NCBI RefSeq assembly: GCF_003369795.1
Contig: NZ_CP026730.1
Span: 4,269,001-4,333,000, forward strand
Reading direction: 5' to 3'
Source: Streptomyces sp. CB09001
GTDB lineage: Bacteria > Actinomycetota > Actinomycetes > Streptomycetales > Streptomycetaceae
DNA length: 64,000 bases
Of this stretch, positions 16,376-27,795 are shown piece after piece. The notes beneath the pieces are model-generated. The model was given only the letters and a program-made list of their open reading frames with translations, made no database searches and was not told where the DNA came from. Each line of letters begins with the position of its first letter. The stretch's first letter is position 1. The position numbers were made by a program, and so were the translations under genes.

Positions 16376-17781
16376 GCCCGTACCTCGCCGCTGAAGACCT
16401 CTCGATGTTCGGCACCGACCCCTGGTGGCTGGTGGTCGTCAAGGCGGTGTTCTGCTTCGCCTTCCTGATGGTGACCGTGCTGTTCTCCATCGTGTGGGAG
16501 CGCAAGGTCGTCGCCTGGATGCAGCTGCGCATCGGTCCGAACCGGCACGGCCCCTGGGGCATGCTCCAGTCGCTCGCCGACGGCATCAAGCTGATGCTCA
16601 AGGAAGACCTCGTCGTCAAGCGCGCCGACAAGGCGGTCTACATCCTCGCGCCGATCGTGGCGGCCATCCCGGCCTTCATGGCGATCGCGGTGATCCCCTT
16701 CGGACCGGCCGGCAACGAGGTCTCGATCTTCGGCCACCGCACCGCCATGCAGCTCACCGACCTGCCGATTGCCATGCTGTTCATCCTGGCGGTCGCCTCG
16801 GTCGGCATCTACGGCATCGTGCTCGCCGGCTGGAGCTCCGGATCGACGTACCCGCTGCTCGGCGGCCTGCGCTCCTGCGCCCAGATGATCTCCTACGAGA
16901 TCGCGATGGGGGCCGCGTTCGCCTCGGTGTTCCTCTACTCCGGGTCGATGTCCACCTCGGAGATCGTTGCCCAGCAGGACGACCGCTGGTACATCGTGCT
17001 GCTGCCGGTCTCCTTCATCCTCTACATCGTCACGATGGTCGGCGAGACCAACCGCGCCCCCTTCGACATGCCCGAGTCCGAGGGCGACCTGGTGGGCGGC
17101 TTCAACACCGAGTACTCGTCGATCAAGTTCGCGATGTTCATGCTCGCCGAGTACGTGAACATGGTGACGGTCTCGGCGGTCGCCACCACGCTGTTCCTCG
17201 GCGGCTGGCGGGCCCCCTGGCCGATCAGCACCTTCTGGGAGGGCGCCAACCACGGCTGGTGGCCGCTGCTCTGGTTCGTGATCAAGGTCCAGTTGCTGCT
17301 GTTCTTCTTCATCTGGCTGCGCGGCACTCTTCCCCGGGTCCGCTACGACCAGTTGATGAAGCTCGGCTGGAAGGTCCTCATCCCGGTCTCCCTGGTCTGG
17401 CTGATGCTGGTCGCGACCGTGCGGGCCCTCAGGAACGAGAACTACGGCTTCAGCGACATCGCCCTCTACATCGGCGGCGGCGTCCTGGTCCTGCTGCTGT
17501 TGTCTTTCCTCGTCGACATGTACCGCGACAAGGGCGGCAAGGCCGCCGACCGGCCTGCCGAGACCGAGACCGAGACCGGGACCGGGACCGGGACCGAGGC
17601 CGCCTTCGACCCGATGGCCGGCGGATTCCCCGTCCCGCCGATGCCCGGACAGCAGGTGCCGCCGGTGCCCAGGCGCCGTCCCCGCCGGGAGCGGGAGCTG
17701 ATTGTCAGTGGTGGGCCCGATACTCACAGTGACGGACCTGCGGGCGGACCTACGGATGGAAAGGAGGCGTCCGATGGCTGA
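16372..17781 (+). CDS. nuoH: NADH-quinone oxidoreductase subunit H
   Basis: A 469-residue membrane subunit linking the quinone site to the proton pumps. It shows eight or so helices with VWERKVVAWMQLRIGPNRHGPWG and the acidic loop ETNRAPFDMPESEGDLVGGF. From about residue 395 it has a cytoplasmic tail beginning with Glu-Thr and Gly-Thr dipeptides, encoded by six 6-bp units (17560-17595), then a Pro/Gly/Arg-rich stretch. Typical NuoH is about 325 residues (compare NuoH2, 322), so the tail of roughly 120 residues is specific to this copy. Its stop overlaps nuoI by 8 bp. Confidence 0.95.
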   Translation: MSPYLAAEDLSMFGTDPWWLVVVKAVFCFAFLMVTVLFSIVWERKVVAWMQLRIGPNRHGPWGMLQSLADGIKLMLKEDLVVKRADKAVYILAPIVAAIPAFMAIAVIPFGPAGNEVSIFGHRTAMQLTDLPIAMLFILAVASVGIYGIVLAGWSSGSTYPLLGGLRSCAQMISYEIAMGAAFASVFLYSGSMSTSEIVAQQDDRWYIVLLPVSFILYIVTMVGETNRAPFDMPESEGDLVGGFNTEYSSIKFAMFMLAEYVNMVTVSAVATTLFLGGWRAPWPISTFWEGANHGWWPLLWFVIKVQLLLFFFIWLRGTLPRVRYDQLMKLGWKVLIPVSLVWLMLVATVRALRNENYGFSDIALYIGGGVLVLLLLSFLVDMYRDKGGKAADRPAETETETGTGTGTEAAFDPMAGGFPVPPMPGQQVPPVPRRRPRRERELIVSGGPDTHSDGPAGGPTDGKEASDG

Positions 17782-18451
17782 GGAACGCGAAGAACACAGG
17801 GACAACACGGAACACGTGGACCACAAGGGGACCGACCCCGGTTTCATGAATCCCGTGGCCGGCTTCGGCGTGACCTTCAAGGCCATGTTCAAGAAGCGGC
17901 TGACCGAGCAGTACCCGGAGCAGCAGAAGACCACCGCTCCACGCTTCCACGGACGGCACCAGCTCAACCGCCATCCGGACGGCCTGGAGAAGTGCGTCGG
18001 CTGCGAGCTGTGCGCCTGGGCCTGTCCCGCCGACGCCATCTACGTGGAGGGCGCGGACAACACCGACGAGGAGCGCTACTCGCCGGGCGAGCGGTACGGC
18101 CGCGTCTACCAGATCAACTACGCCCGCTGCATCCTGTGCGGCCTGTGCATCGAGGCGTGCCCCACGCGCGCGTTGACGATGACCAACGAGTTCGAGCTGG
18201 CCGACTCCAGCCGTGCCAACCTCATCTTCACCAAGGACCAGCTGCTCGCCGGTCTGGAGGAGGGCATGGTCGACTCGCCCCACGCCATCTACCCGGGCAC
18301 CGACGAACAGGACTACTACCGGGGCCTGGTCACCGAGGCCGCGCCCGGCACGGTCCAGCAGGTCGCCCACTCCAAGGGCGAGGTGGTCCAGGAGGGCGAC
18401 TCGACCTTCGGCGCGACGGAGCCGGCGTCGGAGGAGGTGATCCGCCGATGA
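17774..18451 (+). CDS. nuoI: NADH-quinone oxidoreductase subunit I
   Basis: A 225-residue 8Fe ferredoxin-type subunit with clusters N6a and N6b: KCVGCELCAWACP and RCILCGLCIEACP are both intact. A short charged N-terminus with ERE/EHR residues and the amphipathic KAMFKKRLTEQYPEQ dock it to the membrane arm. The ATG at 17774, behind AAGGAGG inside the nuoH end, is preferred over in-frame starts further upstream. It relays electrons from NuoG to NuoB. Confidence 0.95.
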   Translation: MAEEREEHRDNTEHVDHKGTDPGFMNPVAGFGVTFKAMFKKRLTEQYPEQQKTTAPRFHGRHQLNRHPDGLEKCVGCELCAWACPADAIYVEGADNTDEERYSPGERYGRVYQINYARCILCGLCIEACPTRALTMTNEFELADSSRANLIFTKDQLLAGLEEGMVDSPHAIYPGTDEQDYYRGLVTEAAPGTVQQVAHSKGEVVQEGDSTFGATEPASEEVIRR

Positions 18452-19302
18452 GCGCGCAGCTCGCCGCCGCGGCCACTCTCTCCGCCGGTACCTCCACCGG
18501 AGAGGCCGTCCAGTTCTGGATCCTCGGCACGGTCGCGGTGATCGGCGCCCTGTGCACCGTCTTCATGAAGAAGGCCGTGCACAGCGCGCTGTGCCTCGCC
18601 GGGACGATGATCGTCCTGGCGGTGTTCTACCTCGCCAACGGCGCCTACTTCCTGGGCATCGTGCAGATCGTCGTCTACACCGGCGCCATCATGATGCTGT
18701 TCCTGTTCGTGGTGATGCTCGTCGGTGTCACCGCGGCGGACTCGTTGAAGGAGACCATCAAGGGCCAGCGCTGGCTGGCCCTGCTGTCCGGGCTCGGCTT
18801 CGGCATCCTGCTGATCGCCGGCATCGGCAACGCCTCCGTCTCGGAGTTCACCGGCCTCGCCCAGGCCAACGCGAACGGCAACGTGGAGGGCATCGCGTCC
18901 CTCATCTTCACCAAGTACGTCTTCACCTTCGAGATCACCGGTGCCCTGCTCATCACGGCCGCCGTCGGTGCCATGGTGCTCACCCACCGCGAGCGCACCG
19001 AGCGCGCCCGAACCCAGCGCGAGCTGTCCGAGCAGCGCATCCGCGAGGGCAGGCACCTGCCGCCGCTGCCGGCACCCGGCGTGTACGCCCGGCACAACGC
19101 GGTCGACATCGCGGGGCTGCTGCCCGACGGCACCCCCTCCGAGCTGACGGTCAGCAAGACGCTGCGCGAGCGGGGCCAGATCCGTGACGTGTCGATGGAG
19201 GCCCTGGGCGACCTGAAGGCGCTGGAGCAGCGGGCCGAGGACCGGCTGGAACGCAAGGCGGCCGGTCCCGACTCCAAGCAGTCCGAGGAGGCGTCGAAGT
19301 GA
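18448..19302 (+). CDS. nuoJ: NADH-quinone oxidoreductase subunit J
   Basis: A 284-residue membrane subunit with five transmembrane helices; the third carries the family segment YLANGAYFLGIVQIVVYTGAI followed by MMLFLFVVMLVG, including the pi-bulge region involved in coupling. After the last helix, at about residue 180, comes a charged cytoplasmic tail of about 100 residues (TERARTQRELSEQRIREG and onward) that is longer than in most bacteria. ATG overlaps the nuoI stop, and its TGA overlaps the nuoK GTG. Confidence 0.94.
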   Translation: MSAQLAAAATLSAGTSTGEAVQFWILGTVAVIGALCTVFMKKAVHSALCLAGTMIVLAVFYLANGAYFLGIVQIVVYTGAIMMLFLFVVMLVGVTAADSLKETIKGQRWLALLSGLGFGILLIAGIGNASVSEFTGLAQANANGNVEGIASLIFTKYVFTFEITGALLITAAVGAMVLTHRERTERARTQRELSEQRIREGRHLPPLPAPGVYARHNAVDIAGLLPDGTPSELTVSKTLRERGQIRDVSMEALGDLKALEQRAEDRLERKAAGPDSKQSEEASK

Positions 19303-19598
19303 ACCCCGTCAACTACCTCTACCTCGCGGCGCTGCTGTTCACGATCGGTGCCACCGGCGTGCTGGTCCGGCGCAACGCGATCGTGGTCTTCATGTGCATC
19401 GAGCTGATGCTCAACGCCTGCAACCTCGCGTTCGTCGCCTTCTCCCGCATGCACGGCAACCTCGACGGCCAGATCATCGCCTTCTTCACGATGGTCGTCG
19501 CCGCCGCGGAGGTCGTGGTCGGGCTCGCGATCATCGTGTCCCTGTTCCGTTCCCGCCACTCGGCCTCGGTCGACGACGCCAGCCTGATGAAGCTGTGA
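19299..19598 (+). CDS. nuoK: NADH-quinone oxidoreductase subunit K
   Basis: A 99-residue, three-helix antiporter-like subunit. The two membrane glutamates needed for proton transfer in the family fall in VVFMCIELMLNACNL and in the third helix around VVAAAEVVVGLAI. Length is normal, with no tail. GTG start within the nuoJ stop (GTGA); nuoL follows after 14 bp. Confidence 0.95.
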   Translation: MNPVNYLYLAALLFTIGATGVLVRRNAIVVFMCIELMLNACNLAFVAFSRMHGNLDGQIIAFFTMVVAAAEVVVGLAIIVSLFRSRHSASVDDASLMKL

Positions 19599-19612
19599 GG
19601 GGCTGCTGAAAC

Positions 19613-21577
19613 GTGGAGAACCTGATTGCGCTGCTGGTGGCGGCGCCCCTGCTCGGAGCGGCGGTCCTGCTGTGCGGCGGACGCCGGCTGGACCGCGTCG
19701 GCCACTGGATCGGCACGCTGCTGGCCGCCGTGTCCTTCGTGATCGGCGTCGTCCTCTTCGCCGACCTGCTCGGCAGCGGCGCCGAGGACCGTACCCTGAC
19801 GCAGCACCTGTTCAGCTGGATCCCGGTGGAGGGATTCCAGGCCGACGTCGCCTTCCGGCTCGACCAGCTGTCGATGACGTTCGTCCTGCTGATCACCGGC
19901 GTCGGCTCGCTCATCCACCTGTACTCGGTCGCGTACATGGAGCACGACGAGCGCCGCCGCCGTTTCTTCGGCTACCTGAACCTGTTCCTCGCGGCGATGC
20001 TGATCCTCGTCCTCGCCGACAACTACCTGCTGCTGTACGTCGGCTGGGAGGGAGTCGGCCTCGCTTCGTACCTGCTGATCGGCTTCTGGCAGCACAAGCC
20101 CAGTGCCGCCACCGCCGCGAAGAAGGCATTCCTGGTCAACCGCGTCGGCGACATGGGCCTGTCCATCGGCATCATGCTGATGTTCCTGTGGTTCGGCACC
20201 TTCGCCTTCGGACCGGTGCTCGGCGGCCACGGGGAGGCCGGGCTTGCGGCCGGGGCGGACGAGGGCAAGCTCACCGCGATCGCCCTGATGCTGCTGCTCG
20301 CCGCCTGTGGCAAGTCGGCCCAGGTGCCGCTGCAGTCCTGGCTCGGCGACGCGATGGAGGGCCCGACCCCGGTCTCGGCCCTCATCCACGCCGCGACCAT
20401 GGTGACGGCGGGCGTGTACCTGATCGTCCGTTCCGGCGCCATCTTCAACGGCGCGCCGGACGCGCAACTGGTGGTCACCATCGTGGGCGCGGTCACGCTG
20501 CTCTTCGGTGCGATCGTCGGTTGTGCCAAGGACGACATCAAGAAGGCCCTGGCCGGTTCGACCATGTCGCAGATCGGCTACATGGTGCTCGCCGCGGGCC
20601 TCGGCCCGATCGGCTACGTCTTCGCGATCATGCACCTGGTGACGCACGGCTTCTTCAAGGCCGGCCTGTTCCTCGGCGCCGGTTCCGTCATGCACGGCAT
20701 GAACGACGAGGTCGACATGCGCCGCTACGGCGGACTGCGCAAGTACATGCCGGTCACCTTCGTCACCTTCGGTCTCGGCTACCTCGCCATCATCGGCTTC
20801 CCGGGCCTGTCCGGCTTCTTCTCCAAGGACAAGATCATCGAGGCGGCGTTCGCCAAGGGCGGCACCGAGGGCTGGATCCTCGGCGCCTGCGCCCTGCTCG
20901 GCGCGGCCATCACCGCGTACTACATGACACGCGTGATGCTGATGACGTTCTTCGGCGAGGAGCGCTGGCGCAACGCCCCGACGCCGTCGCCCGCGAAGCC
21001 GGACGTGGAGCCCGCCGCCAAGACAGGCGGCGAGTACGAACCGCCGCACCCGCACGAGTCGCCGGGCCTCATGACGATCCCGATGATCGTGCTGGCCGTC
21101 GGATCGGTCGGGGCCGGTGCCTTCTTCAGCATCGGCGACCGTTTCATGCACTGGCTGGAGCCCATCACCGGGCACAGCCACGGCGACTCGCCGATCAGCG
21201 CCGGGGCGGTCACCGGGGCGACGGTGGCCTGCATGGTCATCGGCGTCGCCGTCGCCTGGGCGCAGTACGGGCGCCGTCCGGTCCCGGCCGTCGCCCCGCG
21301 CGGATCGCTGCTCACCCGGGCCGCCCGGCGCGACCTGCTCCAGGACGACTTCAACCACGTCGTCCTGGTCCGTGGCGGCGAGCACCTGACGCGCTCCCTG
21401 GTCTACGTCGACCACACCGTGGTCGACGGAGTCGTCAACGGGACGGCGGCCTCGGTCGGCGGCCTGTCCGGGCGGATGCGCAAGCTGCAGAACGGCTTCG
21501 CGCGCTCGTACGCGGTCTCGATGTTCGGCGGTGCGGCACTCCTCGTCGCCGCGACCCTGCTGATGAGGGCGGTCTGA
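19613..21577 (+). CDS. nuoL: NADH-quinone oxidoreductase subunit L
   Basis: A 654-residue distal proton pump of the Mrp-antiporter type. Seen are the antiporter signature LLLYVGWEGVGLASYLLIGFW with its essential glutamate, KKAFLVNRVGDMG, and the histidine/lysine-rich helix region WLGDAMEGPTPVSALIHAATMV. The long lateral helix of NuoL is expected in the C-terminal part after 540. GTG start. A cytoplasmic loop at about 460-490 is rich in Pro and charged residues. It is followed 5 bp later by nuoM. Confidence 0.96.
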   Translation: MENLIALLVAAPLLGAAVLLCGGRRLDRVGHWIGTLLAAVSFVIGVVLFADLLGSGAEDRTLTQHLFSWIPVEGFQADVAFRLDQLSMTFVLLITGVGSLIHLYSVAYMEHDERRRRFFGYLNLFLAAMLILVLADNYLLLYVGWEGVGLASYLLIGFWQHKPSAATAAKKAFLVNRVGDMGLSIGIMLMFLWFGTFAFGPVLGGHGEAGLAAGADEGKLTAIALMLLLAACGKSAQVPLQSWLGDAMEGPTPVSALIHAATMVTAGVYLIVRSGAIFNGAPDAQLVVTIVGAVTLLFGAIVGCAKDDIKKALAGSTMSQIGYMVLAAGLGPIGYVFAIMHLVTHGFFKAGLFLGAGSVMHGMNDEVDMRRYGGLRKYMPVTFVTFGLGYLAIIGFPGLSGFFSKDKIIEAAFAKGGTEGWILGACALLGAAITAYYMTRVMLMTFFGEERWRNAPTPSPAKPDVEPAAKTGGEYEPPHPHESPGLMTIPMIVLAVGSVGAGAFFSIGDRFMHWLEPITGHSHGDSPISAGAVTGATVACMVIGVAVAWAQYGRRPVPAVAPRGSLLTRAARRDLLQDDFNHVVLVRGGEHLTRSLVYVDHTVVDGVVNGTAASVGGLSGRMRKLQNGFARSYAVSMFGGAALLVAATLLMRAV

Positions 21578-21582
21578 TACCG

Positions 21583-23150
<1,568 letters not shown>

Positions 23151-23154
<4 letters not shown>

Positions 23155-24809
23155 GCGCATCAGCCGTCCACAGCCTGTGGACAACGGCGGCGACGGCGGC
23201 CGACCCGATCGCCAAGATCGACGCGCCGAAGATCGAGTACGGGCAGCTGTCGCCCGTCCTCATCGTCCTCGGCGCGGCGATCATCGGAATCCTGGTCGAG
23301 GCCTTCGTGCCGCGCAGGTCCCGCTACTACGCGCAGATGTTCGTGTCCGCCGTCGCCCTGATCGCGGCGTTCGCGGCGATCGTCGCGCTCGCGGCGGGCG
23401 GGTACGGCACGACCAAGGCCGGGATCGCGGCGATGGGCGCCGTCGCAGTCGACGGACCGGCCCTGTTCCTGCAGGGCACCATCCTGCTGACCAGCCTGGT
23501 CGGCCTGTTCACCTTCGCCGAGCGCCGCCTCGACCCGGAGGTGCACGGCAACCGCGTCGACTCCTTCGCCGCGCAGGCGGCCGCGGTGCCCGGCAGCGAG
23601 AGCGAACAGAAGGCGGTCAAGGCCGGCTTCACCACGACGGAGGTCTTCCCGCTCCTCCTGTTCGCCGTCGCCGGCATGCTGGTCTTCCCGGCGGCCAACG
23701 ACCTGCTGACGCTCTTCGTGGCGCTGGAGGTCTTCTCCCTCCCGCTGTACCTGCTGTGCGCCCTGGCCCGCCGCAAGCGGCTCATGTCGCAGGAGGCGGC
23801 GGTCAAGTACTTCCTGCTGGGCGCCTTCGCCTCCGCGTTCACCCTGTTCGGCATCGCCCTGCTCTACGGCTACGCGGGCTCGATGTCGTACGGCACGATC
23901 GCCCAGGTCGTCGACGGCACCGTGCAGAACGTCACCCCGGCGCTCGCCGACACCATGGGCAACGACGCGCTGCTGCTCGTCGGCTCCGCGCTGATCGTCA
24001 TGGGCCTGCTGTTCAAGGTGGGCGCGGTGCCGTTCCACATGTGGACGCCGGACGTGTACCAGGGCGCGCCGACGCCCGTGACCGGTTTCATGGCGGCGGC
24101 GACCAAGGTGGCCGCCTTCGGCGCCCTGCTGCGCATCCTCTACGTCGTCCTGCCGGGCCTGCGCTGGGACTGGCGGCCGGTGATGTGGGGCGTGGCGATC
24201 GTCACGATGCTGGCCGGCGCGATCGTCGCGATCACGCAGACCGACATCAAGCGGCTGCTGGCGTACTCGTCGATCGCGCACGCGGGCTTCATCCTCGCCG
24301 GTGTCATCGCGACCACGCCGGAGGGCATCTCGTCCGTCCTCTTCTACCTGGCCGCGTACTCCTTCGTCACGATCGGCGCCTTCGCGGTCGTCACGCTGGT
24401 CCGCGACGCGGGCGGCGAGGCGACGCACCTGTCGAAGTGGGCCGGGCTCGGCCGCAGGTCACCCCTGGTGGCGGCGGTATTCGCGGTGTTCCTGCTGGCC
24501 TTCGCCGGTATCCCGCTGACCTCCGGGTTCTCGGGGAAGTTCGCCGTGTTCAAGGCGGCGGCGGAGGGCGGTGCGGCCCCGCTGGTCGTGGTCGGTGTGA
24601 TCTCGTCGGCGATCGCCGCGTTCTTCTACATCCGGGTGATCGTGCTGATGTTCTTCAGCGAGCCGCGCCCGGAGGGCCCGACCGTCGCGGTGCCGTCACC
24701 GCTGACGATGACGGCGATCGGCGTGGGCGTGGCGGTCACGGTGGTGCTCGGTGTGGCGCCGCAGTACTTCCTGGACCTTGCGGGGCAGGCGGGGGTGTTC
24801 GTGCGCTGA
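23151..24809 (+). CDS. nuoN: NADH-quinone oxidoreductase subunit N
   Basis: A 552-residue antiporter-like proton pump, last gene of the operon. Seen are LFVALEVFSLPLYLLCALARR with the conserved glutamate, KVGAVPFHMWTPDVYQGAPTPV, and DIKRLLAYSSIAHAGFILAG. Compared with E. coli NuoN it has an extra hydrophilic loop at about residues 125-160 between helices. GTG start overlapping the nuoM stop. A perfect hairpin lies 30 bp after the stop, closing the 16-kb transcription unit. Confidence 0.95.
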
Positions 24810-24840
24810 CGCGAGGTTTGCGGCTTTGTGGCTTCGCGGT

Positions 24841-24878
24841 TGTGGTCCGGCCCCTCTTCGAGGGGGTGCCGGACCACA
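24841..24878 (+). terminator. terminator of the nuoA-N operon
   Basis: Perfect 11-bp stem TGTGGTCCGGC / GCCGGACCACA, with a nested CCCTC-TTCG-AGGGG hairpin in the loop. It sits between the converging ends of nuoN and the Uma2-family gene and may serve both. Confidence 0.8.
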
Positions 24879-24894
24879 GCCGTGTGTGCCGGGA

Positions 24895-25494
24895 CTACTC
24901 GCCGCCGCGGCGCGGTTTGATGGCCGTCAGGTCCAGATCCATCGGGAAGGGCGCGCTCATCTTCATGCGTTCGCGGAAGATGCCGACGCTGGTATAGGCG
25001 CCGGTGGTGGGCTCCAGCTCGAAGGCGTGGACGACGGCGAGGCCCTTCTCGTTCTCCACCCGCCAGTAGTGGGCGATGCCCGCCCGGGCGTACTTCAGGG
25101 GCTTGGTCTCGCGGTCGCGGGACACCGATTCGGGGGAGACGACCTCGACGGCCAGAGTGACGGCCTCGGCGGGGTAGCGGGTCTGCTCCGGGTCGTCCAC
25201 CACGTCGCCTCGCACGACGATCACATCGGGCTCGGGCCGGTTCTGCCGGTCGATGTCGATGGTGAACTCCCGGATGACCTCGAACTCCGCCGGGGCGAGT
25301 GACTGGAGCTGCCATTCGAAGAAGCTCACAGCGCGTGAGTGGAAAAGAGTCTGCGGACTCACGAAGACGAGGCTCCCGTCGATCAGCTCCGTATGCGGAG
25401 GCAGGTTCGGAAGCCGGTCCAGGTCGTCCGCGGTCCAGCCGCCCTCCGGCGGGGTCGGCCAGTCGGGCGTGGACGCCTTCGGTGCGACGCTCAT
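24895..25494 (-). CDS. Uma2 family (DUF820) restriction-endonuclease-like protein
   Basis: A 199-residue protein of the Uma2/DUF820 family, which has a PD-(D/E)xK nuclease fold and is abundant in Streptomyces and cyanobacteria. Landmarks are the N-terminal HTELIDGSLVFVSPQ, the core PEPDVIVVRGD, LAVEVVSPESVSRDRETK with the E-x-V-S-P-x-S motif, and KYARAGIAHYWRV. These match the catalytic Asp/Glu/Lys layout of the fold. ATG at 25494 is chosen because GGGAGC precedes it; an in-frame ATG 12 bp upstream has no ribosome site. Biological role unknown; many relatives are solitary genes like this one. Confidence 0.8.
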   Translation of the reverse strand: MSVAPKASTPDWPTPPEGGWTADDLDRLPNLPPHTELIDGSLVFVSPQTLFHSRAVSFFEWQLQSLAPAEFEVIREFTIDIDRQNRPEPDVIVVRGDVVDDPEQTRYPAEAVTLAVEVVSPESVSRDRETKPLKYARAGIAHYWRVENEKGLAVVHAFELEPTTGAYTSVGIFRERMKMSAPFPMDLDLTAIKPRRGGE

Positions 25495-25726
25495 CAGTGC
25501 TCCCATGGGACGGAGTCTCGCGGGTGCAATCAGACTATCCGCCGGAAACGGGCGGGTCTCCCGCGAACGTGTGAACGATCGTCGTGTCCTTGACGCGGGC
25601 GGTGCCGGGCAGCCTGTGGATAACTCTCGGGCTGTCGGTGCGGACCCCTATCGTTGAGGCAGTGGTCGGGGCAGGACGGACCAGGCAGGCCGGACGGGCG
25701 AGGTAGTACGTACGGGGGACCAGACG

Positions 25727-27751
<2,025 letters not shown>

Positions 27752-27757
27752 GGACAC

Positions 27758-27780
27758 AGGGCCGGGCCGAGGCCGGCCCT
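27758..27780. terminator. hairpin between recQ and the flavoprotein operon
   Basis: Inverted repeat AGGGCCGG / CCGGCCCT with a 7-nt loop, 7 bp after the recQ stop and 16 bp from the end of the opposing operon; probably bidirectional. Confidence 0.6.
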
Positions 27781-27795
27781 CGCGCCCGCCACGCG

